Below are positions 1 through 5,016 of a stretch of DNA of 5,016 nt, in pieces (positions within the stretch are counted from its first letter, which is position 1; every line of letters starts with the position of its first letter). The position numbers and the translations under genes were made by a program. Source of the DNA: Bacillota bacterium (GTDB taxonomy: Bacteria > Bacillota > Clostridia > Lachnospirales > Bianqueaceae); the NCBI GenBank assembly GCA_017467985.1, contig JAFUJY010000048.1, forward strand, positions 1 to 5,016, given 5' to 3'. Under the pieces are notes generated by a model. The model was not told the origin of the DNA, made no database searches, and saw only the letters and a program-made list of their open reading frames with translations.

Positions 1-1070
1 CAACCTTTGGGGAAAGCCATGGAGCCGCCCTGGGTGTGGTGGTGGATGGCTGTCCTAGCGGCATCCCCTTAAACGAAGCAACCATCCAGAAGGAGCTGGA
101 CAGACGGCGGCCCGGCCATCATGACGGCCAGTTCAACGCCTCCGTCACTGCCCGCAAGGAAGCCGATGCCTGCCAGATTCTCAGTGGTGTGTTTGAGGGC
201 CGCACTACCGGCACCCCCATCGCCATTGTGATTCCCAACACCTCCCAGCACTCCAAGGACTATGACGCACTGAAGGACACCTTTCGTCCAGGCCATGCCG
301 ACTACACCTACACCCAAAAGTACGGCATCCGTGACCATCGTGGCGGTGGACGCTCCTCCGGCAGGGAAACGGCGGCCCGGGTGGCGGCTGGGGCTGTGGC
401 AAAGGCATATCTCACCTCATGCACTGATATTACCGTCACCGCATTCACCATGCGGGCGGCGGGAATCTCCTGCCAGACCATCGACCTCTCCCTCATTGAA
501 AAAAATCCTCTGCGGGCTGCCGACCTAGCCGCCGCCGAAGCCATGGCCCAGCGCATCGACCAGCTGCGTCGCCAGGGAGACAGCGCCGGCGGCTTGATAC
601 AATGCCAGGTTACCGGAGTTCCTGCAGGTCTTGGCGAACCGGTATTCGACAAGCTGGACGCAGAGTTGGCAAAGGCCATGGTTTCCATCGGAGCCGTAAA
701 AGGAGTGGAATTCGGCGTCGGCTTTGGCTGTATTGACATGACCGGCAGTACCATGAACGATGATATGTACCTACACCACGGTGACGACGGCACCACCCAG
801 CCAGCCTTCCGAACAAACAATGCCGGAGGCATACTGGGGGGCATCTCCTCCGGCAACACAATCCTGTTCAATGTGGCAGTAAAGCCCGTACCCAGCATCT
901 TTTTGGAGCAGCAGACCGTCGCCAAGGTGGAAGGTCAATGGCAGGATACAATCCTAGCCATCCATGGCCGCCACGACGTGTGCCTCTGTCCACGAATCGT
1001 ACCGGTGGTAGAGGCCATGACCTGGCTCACCCTGGCAGACTTGCACCTGCGTCAGGGCAAACGCTGCTGA
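1..1070 (+). CDS. aroC: Chorismate synthase, 5'-truncated by the window edge
   Basis: Chorismate synthase catalyses the last step of the shikimate pathway in the cytoplasm, converting 5-enolpyruvylshikimate-3-phosphate to chorismate with reduced FMN as cofactor. The open frame runs from base 3 to the TGA at 1068-1070 and gives 355 visible residues. It opens with TFGESHGAALGVVVDGCP, which is family signature 1 and normally lies about 10-13 residues after the start Met, so the true start is left of the window and the GTG at 36 is not the start. Signature 2 (GGGRSSGRETAARVAAGAV) is at about residues 114-132, NNAGGILGGISSGN at about 272-285, and signature 3 (RHDVCLCPRIVPVVEAM) at about 323-339. 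The conserved histidines of GESHG and RPGHADY are present. The inferred full length of about 365 matches the family (E. coli AroC, 361). The segment is GC-rich (about 60% in sampled lines) compared with the rest of the window. It converges on the minus-strand export operon. No frameshift is seen and it looks functional. Confidence 0.98.
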   Translation, partial: TFGESHGAALGVVVDGCPSGIPLNEATIQKELDRRRPGHHDGQFNASVTARKEADACQILSGVFEGRTTGTPIAIVIPNTSQHSKDYDALKDTFRPGHADYTYTQKYGIRDHRGGGRSSGRETAARVAAGAVAKAYLTSCTDITVTAFTMRAAGISCQTIDLSLIEKNPLRAADLAAAEAMAQRIDQLRRQGDSAGGLIQCQVTGVPAGLGEPVFDKLDAELAKAMVSIGAVKGVEFGVGFGCIDMTGSTMNDDMYLHHGDDGTTQPAFRTNNAGGILGGISSGNTILFNVAVKPVPSIFLEQQTVAKVEGQWQDTILAIHGRHDVCLCPRIVPVVEAMTWLTLADLHLRQGKRC

Positions 1071-1163
1071 CAGCTACTAATTGAAGCATCACCTTCCATT
1101 CCCATTCCCATTTTTTACAAGCGGCGTATATTTTTGCTCTCTCTTTTTAATATAAACAGCAAT

Positions 1164-1193
1164 AATTGCAAACACACTCCTTTATTTGCAATT
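1164..1193. terminator. Weak inverted repeat between convergent genes, possible terminator
   Basis: AATTGCAAA (1164-1172) and TTTGCAATT (1185-1193) form a perfect 9-bp inverted repeat around a 12-base loop, midway between the convergent ends of aroC and the Wza-like gene. The position suits a bidirectional terminator. However, the stem is AT-rich and neither side has an immediate T-tract, so it is not a canonical intrinsic terminator. T-runs at 1111-1116 and 1143-1147 have no convincing stem before them. The rest of the 1071-1222 spacer is AT-rich and holds only a short CCATTC-type triplicate at 1096-1113. Confidence 0.3.
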
Positions 1194-1222
1194 GAATTAG
1201 GATCCGGAGTTTGAGCCATCAA

Positions 1223-2830
1223 TTACCCCCCCCCTCCATCTATAAAATTCAAGATAGTTATCACCGCCGTGATTACTGCGGCTGTGGTGGTAATAATAGG
1301 CGCATACTTGTTGAAGTTATACATAAAATCGTTGGTCTTTGCACGAATGACTGTATCAGGTTGTATAATCTCCTTACGCTTGAGCCGCTTCCCATCTCCA
1401 TCAACAATTTCAACAGCCTTTCCCATGTTCTCCGACATAACAAAACCACCTGCCAGCGCCACGTAATATTCGTAGGTTTTATTGGGTACGTAATTATACT
1501 GACCGGGATTCTTAACACTACCGGAAACGGTAACCTTCAAACTCCGAAAAGGAATATACAACACATCATAAGCTTCCATAAAGAGCTGCACATCATAATC
1601 CATGTCATACAAAATCCTCGTCACGTCGATGGGAATCATCTCCCCATTACGCATGATATAAGCCGCACTTGTGTCTGAAACAGGAGTAATTAAATTTACC
1701 TGACCACGAATAAAGGAGGTGTAGCTAGTACCAGGAACAAAGGGAAAGACCATCCTATTAGCTCCATTCGGCTTGTTGCTCACCGTTTCTACAACAGACA
1801 CACTGTCAGCTGTTCGTGTGGATTCTGTTGATTCTGGGACTCCAATGGCCCCTTCAATAAAGACTACAGAACGTAGCGTAGTATAATTAGGAACGGTGAC
1901 CACATCGAGATTGAACAGTGTCCTATTTTCCTCAATGGCATTGTCATCCCAATAGAACATCTCCTCTTTCTTTTCACCAGCAGAATAACCATATATTCGA
2001 CTTACTTCCATTCTTGTCGAGTCAGCATAATCTGTAAAGCCATTACCATAATATTCAACCAACTCCTTGAAATTCTCTCCTGGCAACAATTCATATTCTC
2101 CAGGACGTTCCACAGCCCCATTCAATGTTACAAAGCGATCTGCCCTGCCGATAGTAATGATATCTCCCGGTCTTAGGTAAGGATCCTGACTTAAATCTCC
2201 AAAACGTGTTGCCAAGAACAAGTCACAGGTCTTGACCTTTCCAGAAGTTGAAGTAATGGTGATAGTACGTCGTGAGGAATACTCTGTAAGACTGTCGCCT
2301 AACACCTGAGAAAGGCGGGTAAGCGCCCATGCCTCCATTTCTACTGCAGACTTTACCTCTCCCACCAAACGTACCTTAAATGTTGCAGGATTTAATAGAA
2401 CAAACTGTACAGCACTAAGGGGATAGTTTTTGGTGACAATGTCCTCCACCTGCCGCTTGAGCTTTACAAAACTCATGCCGGTAGCATCAAGAACCGCCAG
2501 ATTAGCCACCCTCACACGATAGGATGAGTCCACCGGAATGGTATAGGAGACAGGAGTATTTCCAACCGCAAAACTCAAGGTGTAGACATCACCAGCTGTT
2601 ACCATGTAGTCTGCACTGGACATAGCCAAGTCCACCGATTTATTTGCTAAAGCATCTCTTCCATCTGTCTCTCCATCGAAATTTTGGAAAAACGTGGATT
2701 GTTCACCAGACAAAACACTTTGGGAACCTTTCCCCATGCCAACACCCAATCTGGCTGAAGTTGGTATGGATTGAGCAAAAATTGTACTCGTATATAAAAA
2801 TAGTAATAAAACTGCTATAATTCGGCTCAA
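1223..2830 (-). CDS. Wza-type polysaccharide export protein with multiple SLBB domains
   Basis: A 535-residue outer-membrane polysaccharide export protein, expected to form the periplasmic and outer-membrane exit channel for capsule, exopolysaccharide or O-antigen chains. Residues 1-19 are a signal peptide (hydrophobic core AVLLLFLY, predicted cut FA|QS). There is no lipobox Cys, unlike the lipoprotein Wza of E. coli. A Poly_export-type domain starts near residue 74 (DYMVTAGDVYTLSF) and runs to about 150. SLBB-like repeats follow at about 152-228 (VRLVGEV...YLRPGDIITI), 233-313 (VTLNGAVERPGEYELLPG), 322-427 (divergent) and 432-497 (VTVSGSVKNPGQYNYVPN). Residues 509-530 are a hydrophobic helix, and the protein ends in four glycines. 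Start choice: the TTG at 2828-2830 has AGAGGA 7 bases upstream and gives a complete signal peptide; no in-frame ATG fits better. It begins 4 bases after the Wzz-type gene, indicating one transcript and probable translational coupling. The exact polymer and gene symbol cannot be determined. Family assignment is firm; the SLBB count is my estimate. Confidence 0.9.
   Translation of the reverse strand: MSRIIAVLLLFLYTSTIFAQSIPTSARLGVGMGKGSQSVLSGEQSTFFQNFDGETDGRDALANKSVDLAMSSADYMVTAGDVYTLSFAVGNTPVSYTIPVDSSYRVRVANLAVLDATGMSFVKLKRQVEDIVTKNYPLSAVQFVLLNPATFKVRLVGEVKSAVEMEAWALTRLSQVLGDSLTEYSSRRTITITSTSGKVKTCDLFLATRFGDLSQDPYLRPGDIITIGRADRFVTLNGAVERPGEYELLPGENFKELVEYYGNGFTDYADSTRMEVSRIYGYSAGEKKEEMFYWDDNAIEENRTLFNLDVVTVPNYTTLRSVVFIEGAIGVPESTESTRTADSVSVVETVSNKPNGANRMVFPFVPGTSYTSFIRGQVNLITPVSDTSAAYIMRNGEMIPIDVTRILYDMDYDVQLFMEAYDVLYIPFRSLKVTVSGSVKNPGQYNYVPNKTYEYYVALAGGFVMSENMGKAVEIVDGDGKRLKRKEIIQPDTVIRAKTNDFMYNFNKYAPIITTTAAVITAVITILNFIDGGGG
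1226..1234. repeat. C9 homopolymer (G9 in the coding strand) at the export gene's 3' end
   Basis: Nine consecutive C bases on the plus strand lie directly before the TAA of the minus-strand export gene and encode its last three glycines; the fourth comes from GGA. Tracts this long are prone to slipped-strand mispairing. A one-base change here would move the stop and add a short foreign tail, and would not inactivate the protein. Confidence 0.9.
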
Positions 2831-2834
2831 GTTA

Positions 2835-3878
2835 TCATCCTCTTTTCTTCTTCCCAGAAGAAAGTTTTTTCATAGCCACAGGATCATTTTTTACGTTTTT
2901 AATTGCATTCAGTAAAAAAGCTAAAAATACGGAAAAGAAACCTGCGGCAAAGGTAACAATGACACAAAGCATCCCTCGGCTTGGACCAGACTTCCGGTCT
3001 GGCACCTCTGCATACTCCAAAATCTGGAAGACAGGCTGCTCGCTGGCCATGGTTACCTTTAGCATTTCATACTGAGCCTTAAGCTGTCCATAGACATTTT
3101 CCTGCACAGCCAACTCCGTTTTGAGAAGGGCAGTGTCTCTCATAATGGAAGGGGTACCAGCAGAAGAATACACGTTGGAGACAGAAAATTCCAGTTGTTG
3201 AATTTGCTCATGCAACCTAATAATTTCCTTGTAAGAAGTATCTATATTCTGTTCTAAATTTATCTTTGACAGCTGATTTTTATCTAACCCCATATCTAAA
3301 AACCGTTGTTCTAAAATCCGTACAACAAAATTTACTACCTCTTGTGCAAAAACAGGATCTATGTCTGTAAAACTCAAGGTAAAAACACCTGTCTCTTCAT
3401 CAAAAACACAGGTCAACAATTCCTTTAACGCCTCTCTTGAATTTGTCTTGGGAGATTCTTCTATTTCAAACTTCTCTATTAAATTAAACTCAGCTACAAC
3501 CATATCTAAAATGCTGTTACTGTAAACAAGATAAGTTGCAAGGGAACTATAAGAACTGCCGCCTCCACCCAAGTCAACACCAACCATACTAGCTAGCCCC
3601 CCTAAACCAGAGGCAGAAAGCTGGGAGGCTAAACCACTGGAAGAGGATGCGGGGTCATTAATGAGCATTTGAGCGGACGCAGTATATTCATTGGGAAGAA
3701 AAGACTTTTCCGGGGGCAATACTAGGGAAACAATAGACACTATTACTATAGCAACCATAGCCACTGCAGTTATGGTAATTATCATAACCTTGTACCGCCA
3801 CAAAACGGCTATCAAATCAATAAGGGAAATCTCATCATCATTCCCTTGGAATTCTTGTTTTATTTCAGATTGATCCAT
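2835..3878 (-). CDS. Wzz-type chain-length determinant / polysaccharide co-polymerase
   Basis: A 347-residue inner-membrane protein with the two-helix layout of polysaccharide co-polymerases, which control chain length and couple polymerisation to export. After an acidic cytoplasmic N-terminus (DDEISLIDLIAVLWRYK, a typical Wzz-domain opening), helix 1 spans about residues 31-54. The periplasmic part covers about 55-300. It includes a Ser/Gly-rich stretch (78-112, with GGGGSS) and a helical, probably coiled-coil section (about 200-280, Q/E/L-rich). The proline-containing motif EVPDRKSGPSR (291-301) leads into helix 2 (about 302-324), followed by a short basic tail ending KKKRG. No Walker motif or tyrosine-rich tail is present, so any BY-kinase would be a separate gene. 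The start is ATG with GGGG 7 bases upstream. It is first in the operon, and its TGA is 4 bases from the TTG of the Wza-like gene. Composition is AT-rich. Whether it serves capsule, EPS or O-antigen is not visible. Confidence 0.9.
   Translation of the reverse strand: MDQSEIKQEFQGNDDEISLIDLIAVLWRYKVMIITITAVAMVAIVIVSIVSLVLPPEKSFLPNEYTASAQMLINDPASSSSGLASQLSASGLGGLASMVGVDLGGGGSSYSSLATYLVYSNSILDMVVAEFNLIEKFEIEESPKTNSREALKELLTCVFDEETGVFTLSFTDIDPVFAQEVVNFVVRILEQRFLDMGLDKNQLSKINLEQNIDTSYKEIIRLHEQIQQLEFSVSNVYSSAGTPSIMRDTALLKTELAVQENVYGQLKAQYEMLKVTMASEQPVFQILEYAEVPDRKSGPSRGMLCVIVTFAAGFFSVFLAFLLNAIKNVKNDPVAMKKLSSGKKKRG
2838..2843 (-). promoter_or_regulatory. Ribosome binding site deciding the TTG start of the export gene
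   Basis: On the minus strand AGAGGA lies 7 bases before the TTG at 2828-2830. It is embedded in the last codons of the upstream Wzz-type gene, so a ribosome finishing that gene unmasks or occupies it. This supports TTG as the real start and implies translational coupling. Confidence 0.7.
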
Positions 3879-3885
3879 AATTTAT

Positions 3886-3889
3886 CCCC
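3886..3889 (-). promoter_or_regulatory. Ribosome binding site of the Wzz-type gene
   Basis: On the minus strand the sequence CTGGGGATAAATTATG places GGGG 7 bases before the ATG at 3876-3878. This is a reasonable Shine-Dalgarno element and supports the chosen start. Confidence 0.6.
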
Positions 3890-3927
3890 AGGCCATTTAT
3901 TTAACAAGAAACATAGTAACAGGCACT

Positions 3928-3956
3928 TATATAACACAAACAAAGCAAATAAGCAA
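3928..3956 (-). promoter_or_regulatory. Candidate sigma70-like promoter of the export operon
   Basis: Reading the minus strand, TTGCTT (3951-3956) as -35 is followed after a 17-base spacer by TATATA (3928-3933) as -10. A transcript would begin near 3921 and carry a leader of about 40 bases to the ATG at 3878. A better -35 (TTGACT, around 3978) has no matching -10 at the right distance. The region is AT-rich, so chance matches are likely; the spacing and position are what support the call. Confidence 0.4.
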
Positions 3957-4039
3957 GGGTTACGGCAAGTTATATCAAGTCAACCGCATTCTAAACACCT
4001 TCTGAATGTATAGAATTTTAAATTTTATTTACCCCAAAT

Positions 4040-4049
4040 TTCGAGTTTT
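4040..4049 (+). repeat. Dispersed repeat copy 1, TTCGAGTTTT
   Basis: TTCGAGTTTT lies left of the IS remnant, in AT-rich intergenic DNA. The same 10 bases recur inverted at 4539-4548, and the 9-base core TCGAGTTTT recurs directly at 4888-4896. I found no further copies in the window. Confidence 0.55.
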
Positions 4050-4067
4050 ATTAGGAGTGTACAAAAA

Positions 4068-4122
4068 AAGCGTAAAACCTTAAGATTTGTTTACCACAAC
4101 AAAAAGCAAAGGAGTTACGCTT
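4068..4122 (+). promoter_or_regulatory. Inverted repeat able to hide the transposase ribosome binding site
   Basis: AAGCGTAA (4068-4075) pairs with TTACGCTT (4115-4122). After a 2x2 mismatch, CCTT (4078-4081) pairs with AAGG (4109-4112), giving 12 base pairs around a 27-base loop. The right arm contains the AAGGAG Shine-Dalgarno and runs up to the base before the ATG at 4123. In RNA this hairpin would block translation of the transposase on transcripts reading in from outside, a control known in other IS families such as IS10 and IS50. Its function is inferred; the base pairing is directly visible. Confidence 0.5.
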
Positions 4123-4495
4123 ATGTATGAACAATTTTACACCTTGACCCAGATGTTTTTCAAGAGTCTAATACAGAAATCTCATGTTTGAAGTTCCAAA
4201 CATGCCGAACTACGAAAACTGTATGAAGGCCACCAACAAGTCAACAGTGTTTATCCTTGCCTTCACGCAGTTTCTGTTGAAGATGAATCGCAGTCCAGCT
4301 TCAAAAATTCATTACATGGACTTCACCCCTGTCAGCGTATGTCAGAATCATAGGATTCATTCGCATAAGGTTGCAGAAGAGTTTGCGCGAAGAAGCAAAT
4401 CCACAAAGAGTTGGTGGTATGGATTTAAATTAAGCGGAGTCTGCGATGAAAATGACGACTTTGAAAATATAATCATCATATATGATAAACCCTAA
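4123..4495 (+). pseudogene. Broken IS982-family-like transposase gene
   Basis: A DDE transposase relic in two frames. The original start is probably ATG 4123 (AAGGAG 8 bases upstream), giving MYEQFYTLTQMFFKSLIQKSHV and a TGA at 4189-4191. The similarity then resumes in another frame from about 4202 as a 103-residue frame (ATG 4184 to TAA 4493-4495). This frame carries NYENCMKATNKS, then MDFTPVSVCQNHRIHSHKV and WWYGFKLSGVCDEN. These match the IS982-type pattern (I/M)D-S-T-x-x-x-V-C-x-N-x-R-I-x-x-H-K-V followed by GW-x-YGFKL; D46 of the fragment is the first catalytic Asp. Intact relatives are around 270-300 residues. The stretch between the N-terminus and NYENC is mostly missing, and the second and third acidic catalytic residues are gone. 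DFT in place of DST and RRSKS in place of RGKS suggest further decay. It cannot be active. The family call is from remembered motifs, not a search. Confidence 0.75.
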
Positions 4496-4538
4496 TCTTG
4501 ATCTTTATCAAAATTTCTTTAGATTGTGGCTGATTTAG

Positions 4539-4548
4539 AAAACTCGAA
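4539..4548 (-). repeat. Dispersed repeat copy 2, inverted relative to copy 1
   Basis: The plus strand reads AAAACTCGAA, the exact reverse complement of copy 1. With copy 1 it brackets the IS remnant as an inverted pair about 490 bases apart. Flanking bases agree only partly (AAAT versus GAAA before the core), so it could be a degenerate element end or an independent dispersed repeat. Confidence 0.5.
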
Positions 4549-4576
4549 TTTCAGGCTAACCATTCTACCCCGCCAC

Positions 4577-4702
4577 CTGTCCCAAATAATGCTACAGTCA
4601 GAAAAATTTTCCCCACAGCCCAAAACTATTTTCTTTTTGGTACAAAAACATTATTTCGACAGCCCAAAAACATTCTCCCGACAGCTGAAAAAGCAGCTTC
4701 CT
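4577..4702. repeat. Degenerate tandem array with a 22-bp period, about five units
   Basis: Units begin at 4594, 4615, 4637, 4659 and 4681, spaced 21, 22, 22 and 22 bases, with a partial divergent unit before them from about 4577. The best-preserved unit is ACAGCCCAAAAACATTCTCC plus CG (4659-4680). By hand alignment the unit at 4615 matches it at 16 of 22 positions and the unit at 4637 at 14 of 22. On the minus strand the unit reads CGGGAGAATG then TTTTTGGGCTGT. A frame from GTG 4526 to 4759 runs through the array as 77 residues rich in short QPKT/SPKT-like motifs. It has no ribosome binding site and 22 is not a multiple of 3, so I do not call it a gene. There are no equal spacers, so it is not CRISPR. 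Function unknown. Confidence 0.6.
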
Positions 4703-4826
4703 GCAGGCTCCGATCTTGCAGGTTATGGAAAATACTGGCAGTACGCCAAACTAATTTGATATTTCTTGCTGCAGTGTGTATACTGCTTATTTATAGAAGA
4801 AATGTGCATTTCCATTGCGATGTAAA

Positions 4827-4913
4827 AAGGAGGTGATAGCAGACGTGTTCGTCGCCACAAGGCTGGCTCTATTATATAGCCTAAAAGTCGAGTTTTTTGA
4901 AAATCATTCTTGA
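4827..4913 (+). other. Perfect Shine-Dalgarno with a 22-codon ORF of unknown status
   Basis: AAGGAGGTGAT (4827-4837) is fully complementary to the usual 16S rRNA 3' end. A GTG at 4845-4847 follows it, 11 bases after GGAGG, and opens a 22-residue frame (VFVATRLALLYSLKVEFFEN...) ending at TGA 4911-4913. The peptide is partly hydrophobic, matches no family I know and has no clear promoter. The TCGAGTTTT repeat lies inside it. It may be a relic of a lost gene start or a real small ORF; the coding call is weak. Confidence 0.2.
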
Positions 4914-5016
4914 AAAATGGAACGGCTGGTATCACCGACACGAAAACACCGAGATTTTTCTGTACAGAAATATGGTAAAACATTCTGGTCGTACACCCTT
5001 TTTTACATTTTCTTAA

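Larger units (their letters stand above)
4057..4495 (+). mobile_element. Remnant of an insertion sequence, IS982-family-like
   Basis: The element is recognised from the transposase fragments at 4123-4495. The left boundary is uncertain: GTGTAC at 4057 is the earliest plausible element sequence, and no target duplication or matching terminal inverted repeat was identified with confidence. The right end appears lost, because the coding similarity stops near 4480 and what follows is unrelated AT-rich sequence. The remnant lies directly upstream of, and divergent from, the export operon promoter. Confidence 0.6.
4496..5016. other. Intergenic region with repeats and no convincing gene
   Basis: After the transposase relic there are about 520 bases without a supported gene. 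They contain the repeat copies at 4539 and 4888, the 22-bp array at 4577-4702, a CCTGCAGG palindrome at 4700-4707, and the perfect Shine-Dalgarno at 4827. Frames on both strands (for example minus 4983-4723) lack a ribosome binding site and recognisable motifs. A short plus-strand frame ending at the TAA 5014-5016 is also unrecognised. Confidence 0.5.

Noticed and set aside
308..925. A 205-codon minus-strand frame inside aroC, and other long frames on both strands there
   Set aside because: They are shadows of the GC-rich aroC coding frame, which has all family signatures.
1063..1116. Intrinsic terminator of aroC using GCTG/CAGC and the T-run at 1111
   Set aside because: The stem is only 4 bp and lies about 35 bases from the T-run, so it does not form a terminator hairpin.
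1211..1678. Plus-strand frames of 155 and 65 codons at the left end of the export gene
   Set aside because: They are antisense to a well-supported export gene and show no ribosome binding site or known motif.
4577..4702. CRISPR array or plasmid iteron origin
   Set aside because: The units abut with no spacers of constant length, so it is not CRISPR. No replication initiator gene or plasmid feature is nearby to support iterons.
4526..4759. A 77-codon plus-strand frame starting at GTG 4526
   Set aside because: There is no ribosome binding site, its composition follows the 22-bp array rather than a protein pattern, and it matches no family I know.
4824..4840. Fragment of a 16S rRNA 3' end on the minus strand (ATCACCTCCTT)
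   Set aside because: Flanking bases do not continue as 16S rRNA; the match is explained by a strong Shine-Dalgarno on the plus strand.
4723..4983. An 86-codon minus-strand frame
   Set aside because: No ribosome binding site and no recognisable domain; it crosses the repeat and the strong plus-strand Shine-Dalgarno, so it looks like a chance frame.
4057..4996. GTGTAC at 4057-4062 and its reverse complement at 4991-4996 as IS terminal repeats
   Set aside because: Only 6 bases match exactly, the flanks diverge, and GTGTAC is nearly self-complementary, so chance is likely.

Overview
The window looks like bacterial chromosome: one housekeeping gene beside a cell-surface polysaccharide export module and a decayed mobile-element region. 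Shine-Dalgarno-type ribosome binding sites (AGAGGA, GGGGAT, AAGGAG), a TTG start and secreted/envelope proteins point to a Gram-negative-type envelope. The transposase remnant and the short AT-rich dispersed repeats remind me of host-associated Treponema (Spirochaetota). That placement is from memory and only moderately supported; no rRNA or other taxonomic marker is present.

Layout. (1) Positions 1-1070, plus strand: chorismate synthase (aroC), cut by the left edge so that about 10-13 N-terminal residues are missing. It is clearly GC-rich. (2) 1071-1222: a short AT-rich spacer between convergent genes, with one weak inverted repeat. (3) 3878 down to 1223, minus strand: a compact two-gene operon. 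A Wzz-type polysaccharide co-polymerase is followed, after 4 bases, by a Wza-type outer-membrane export protein with several SLBB domains. A plausible sigma70-like promoter lies at 3928-3956. (4) 4057-4495: a degenerate insertion sequence resembling the IS982 family. It keeps its translation start and a middle piece with the first catalytic Asp, and has lost the rest. A strong potential hairpin covers the transposase ribosome binding site. (5) 4496-5016: no convincing gene. It holds a degenerate tandem array with a 22-bp period, copies of a TCGAGTTTT repeat, and a very short ORF behind a perfect Shine-Dalgarno sequence.

How the genes work together. Wzz would set chain length from the inner membrane and Wza would form the periplasmic/outer-membrane channel, so the pair is the polymer-length and export part of a capsule, exopolysaccharide or O-antigen system. 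Its glycosyltransferases, flippase and polymerase are not in the window. AroC makes chorismate for aromatic amino acids and is functionally unrelated. I found no clearly novel system. The least explained items are the 22-bp array and the repeat cluster around the dead IS.
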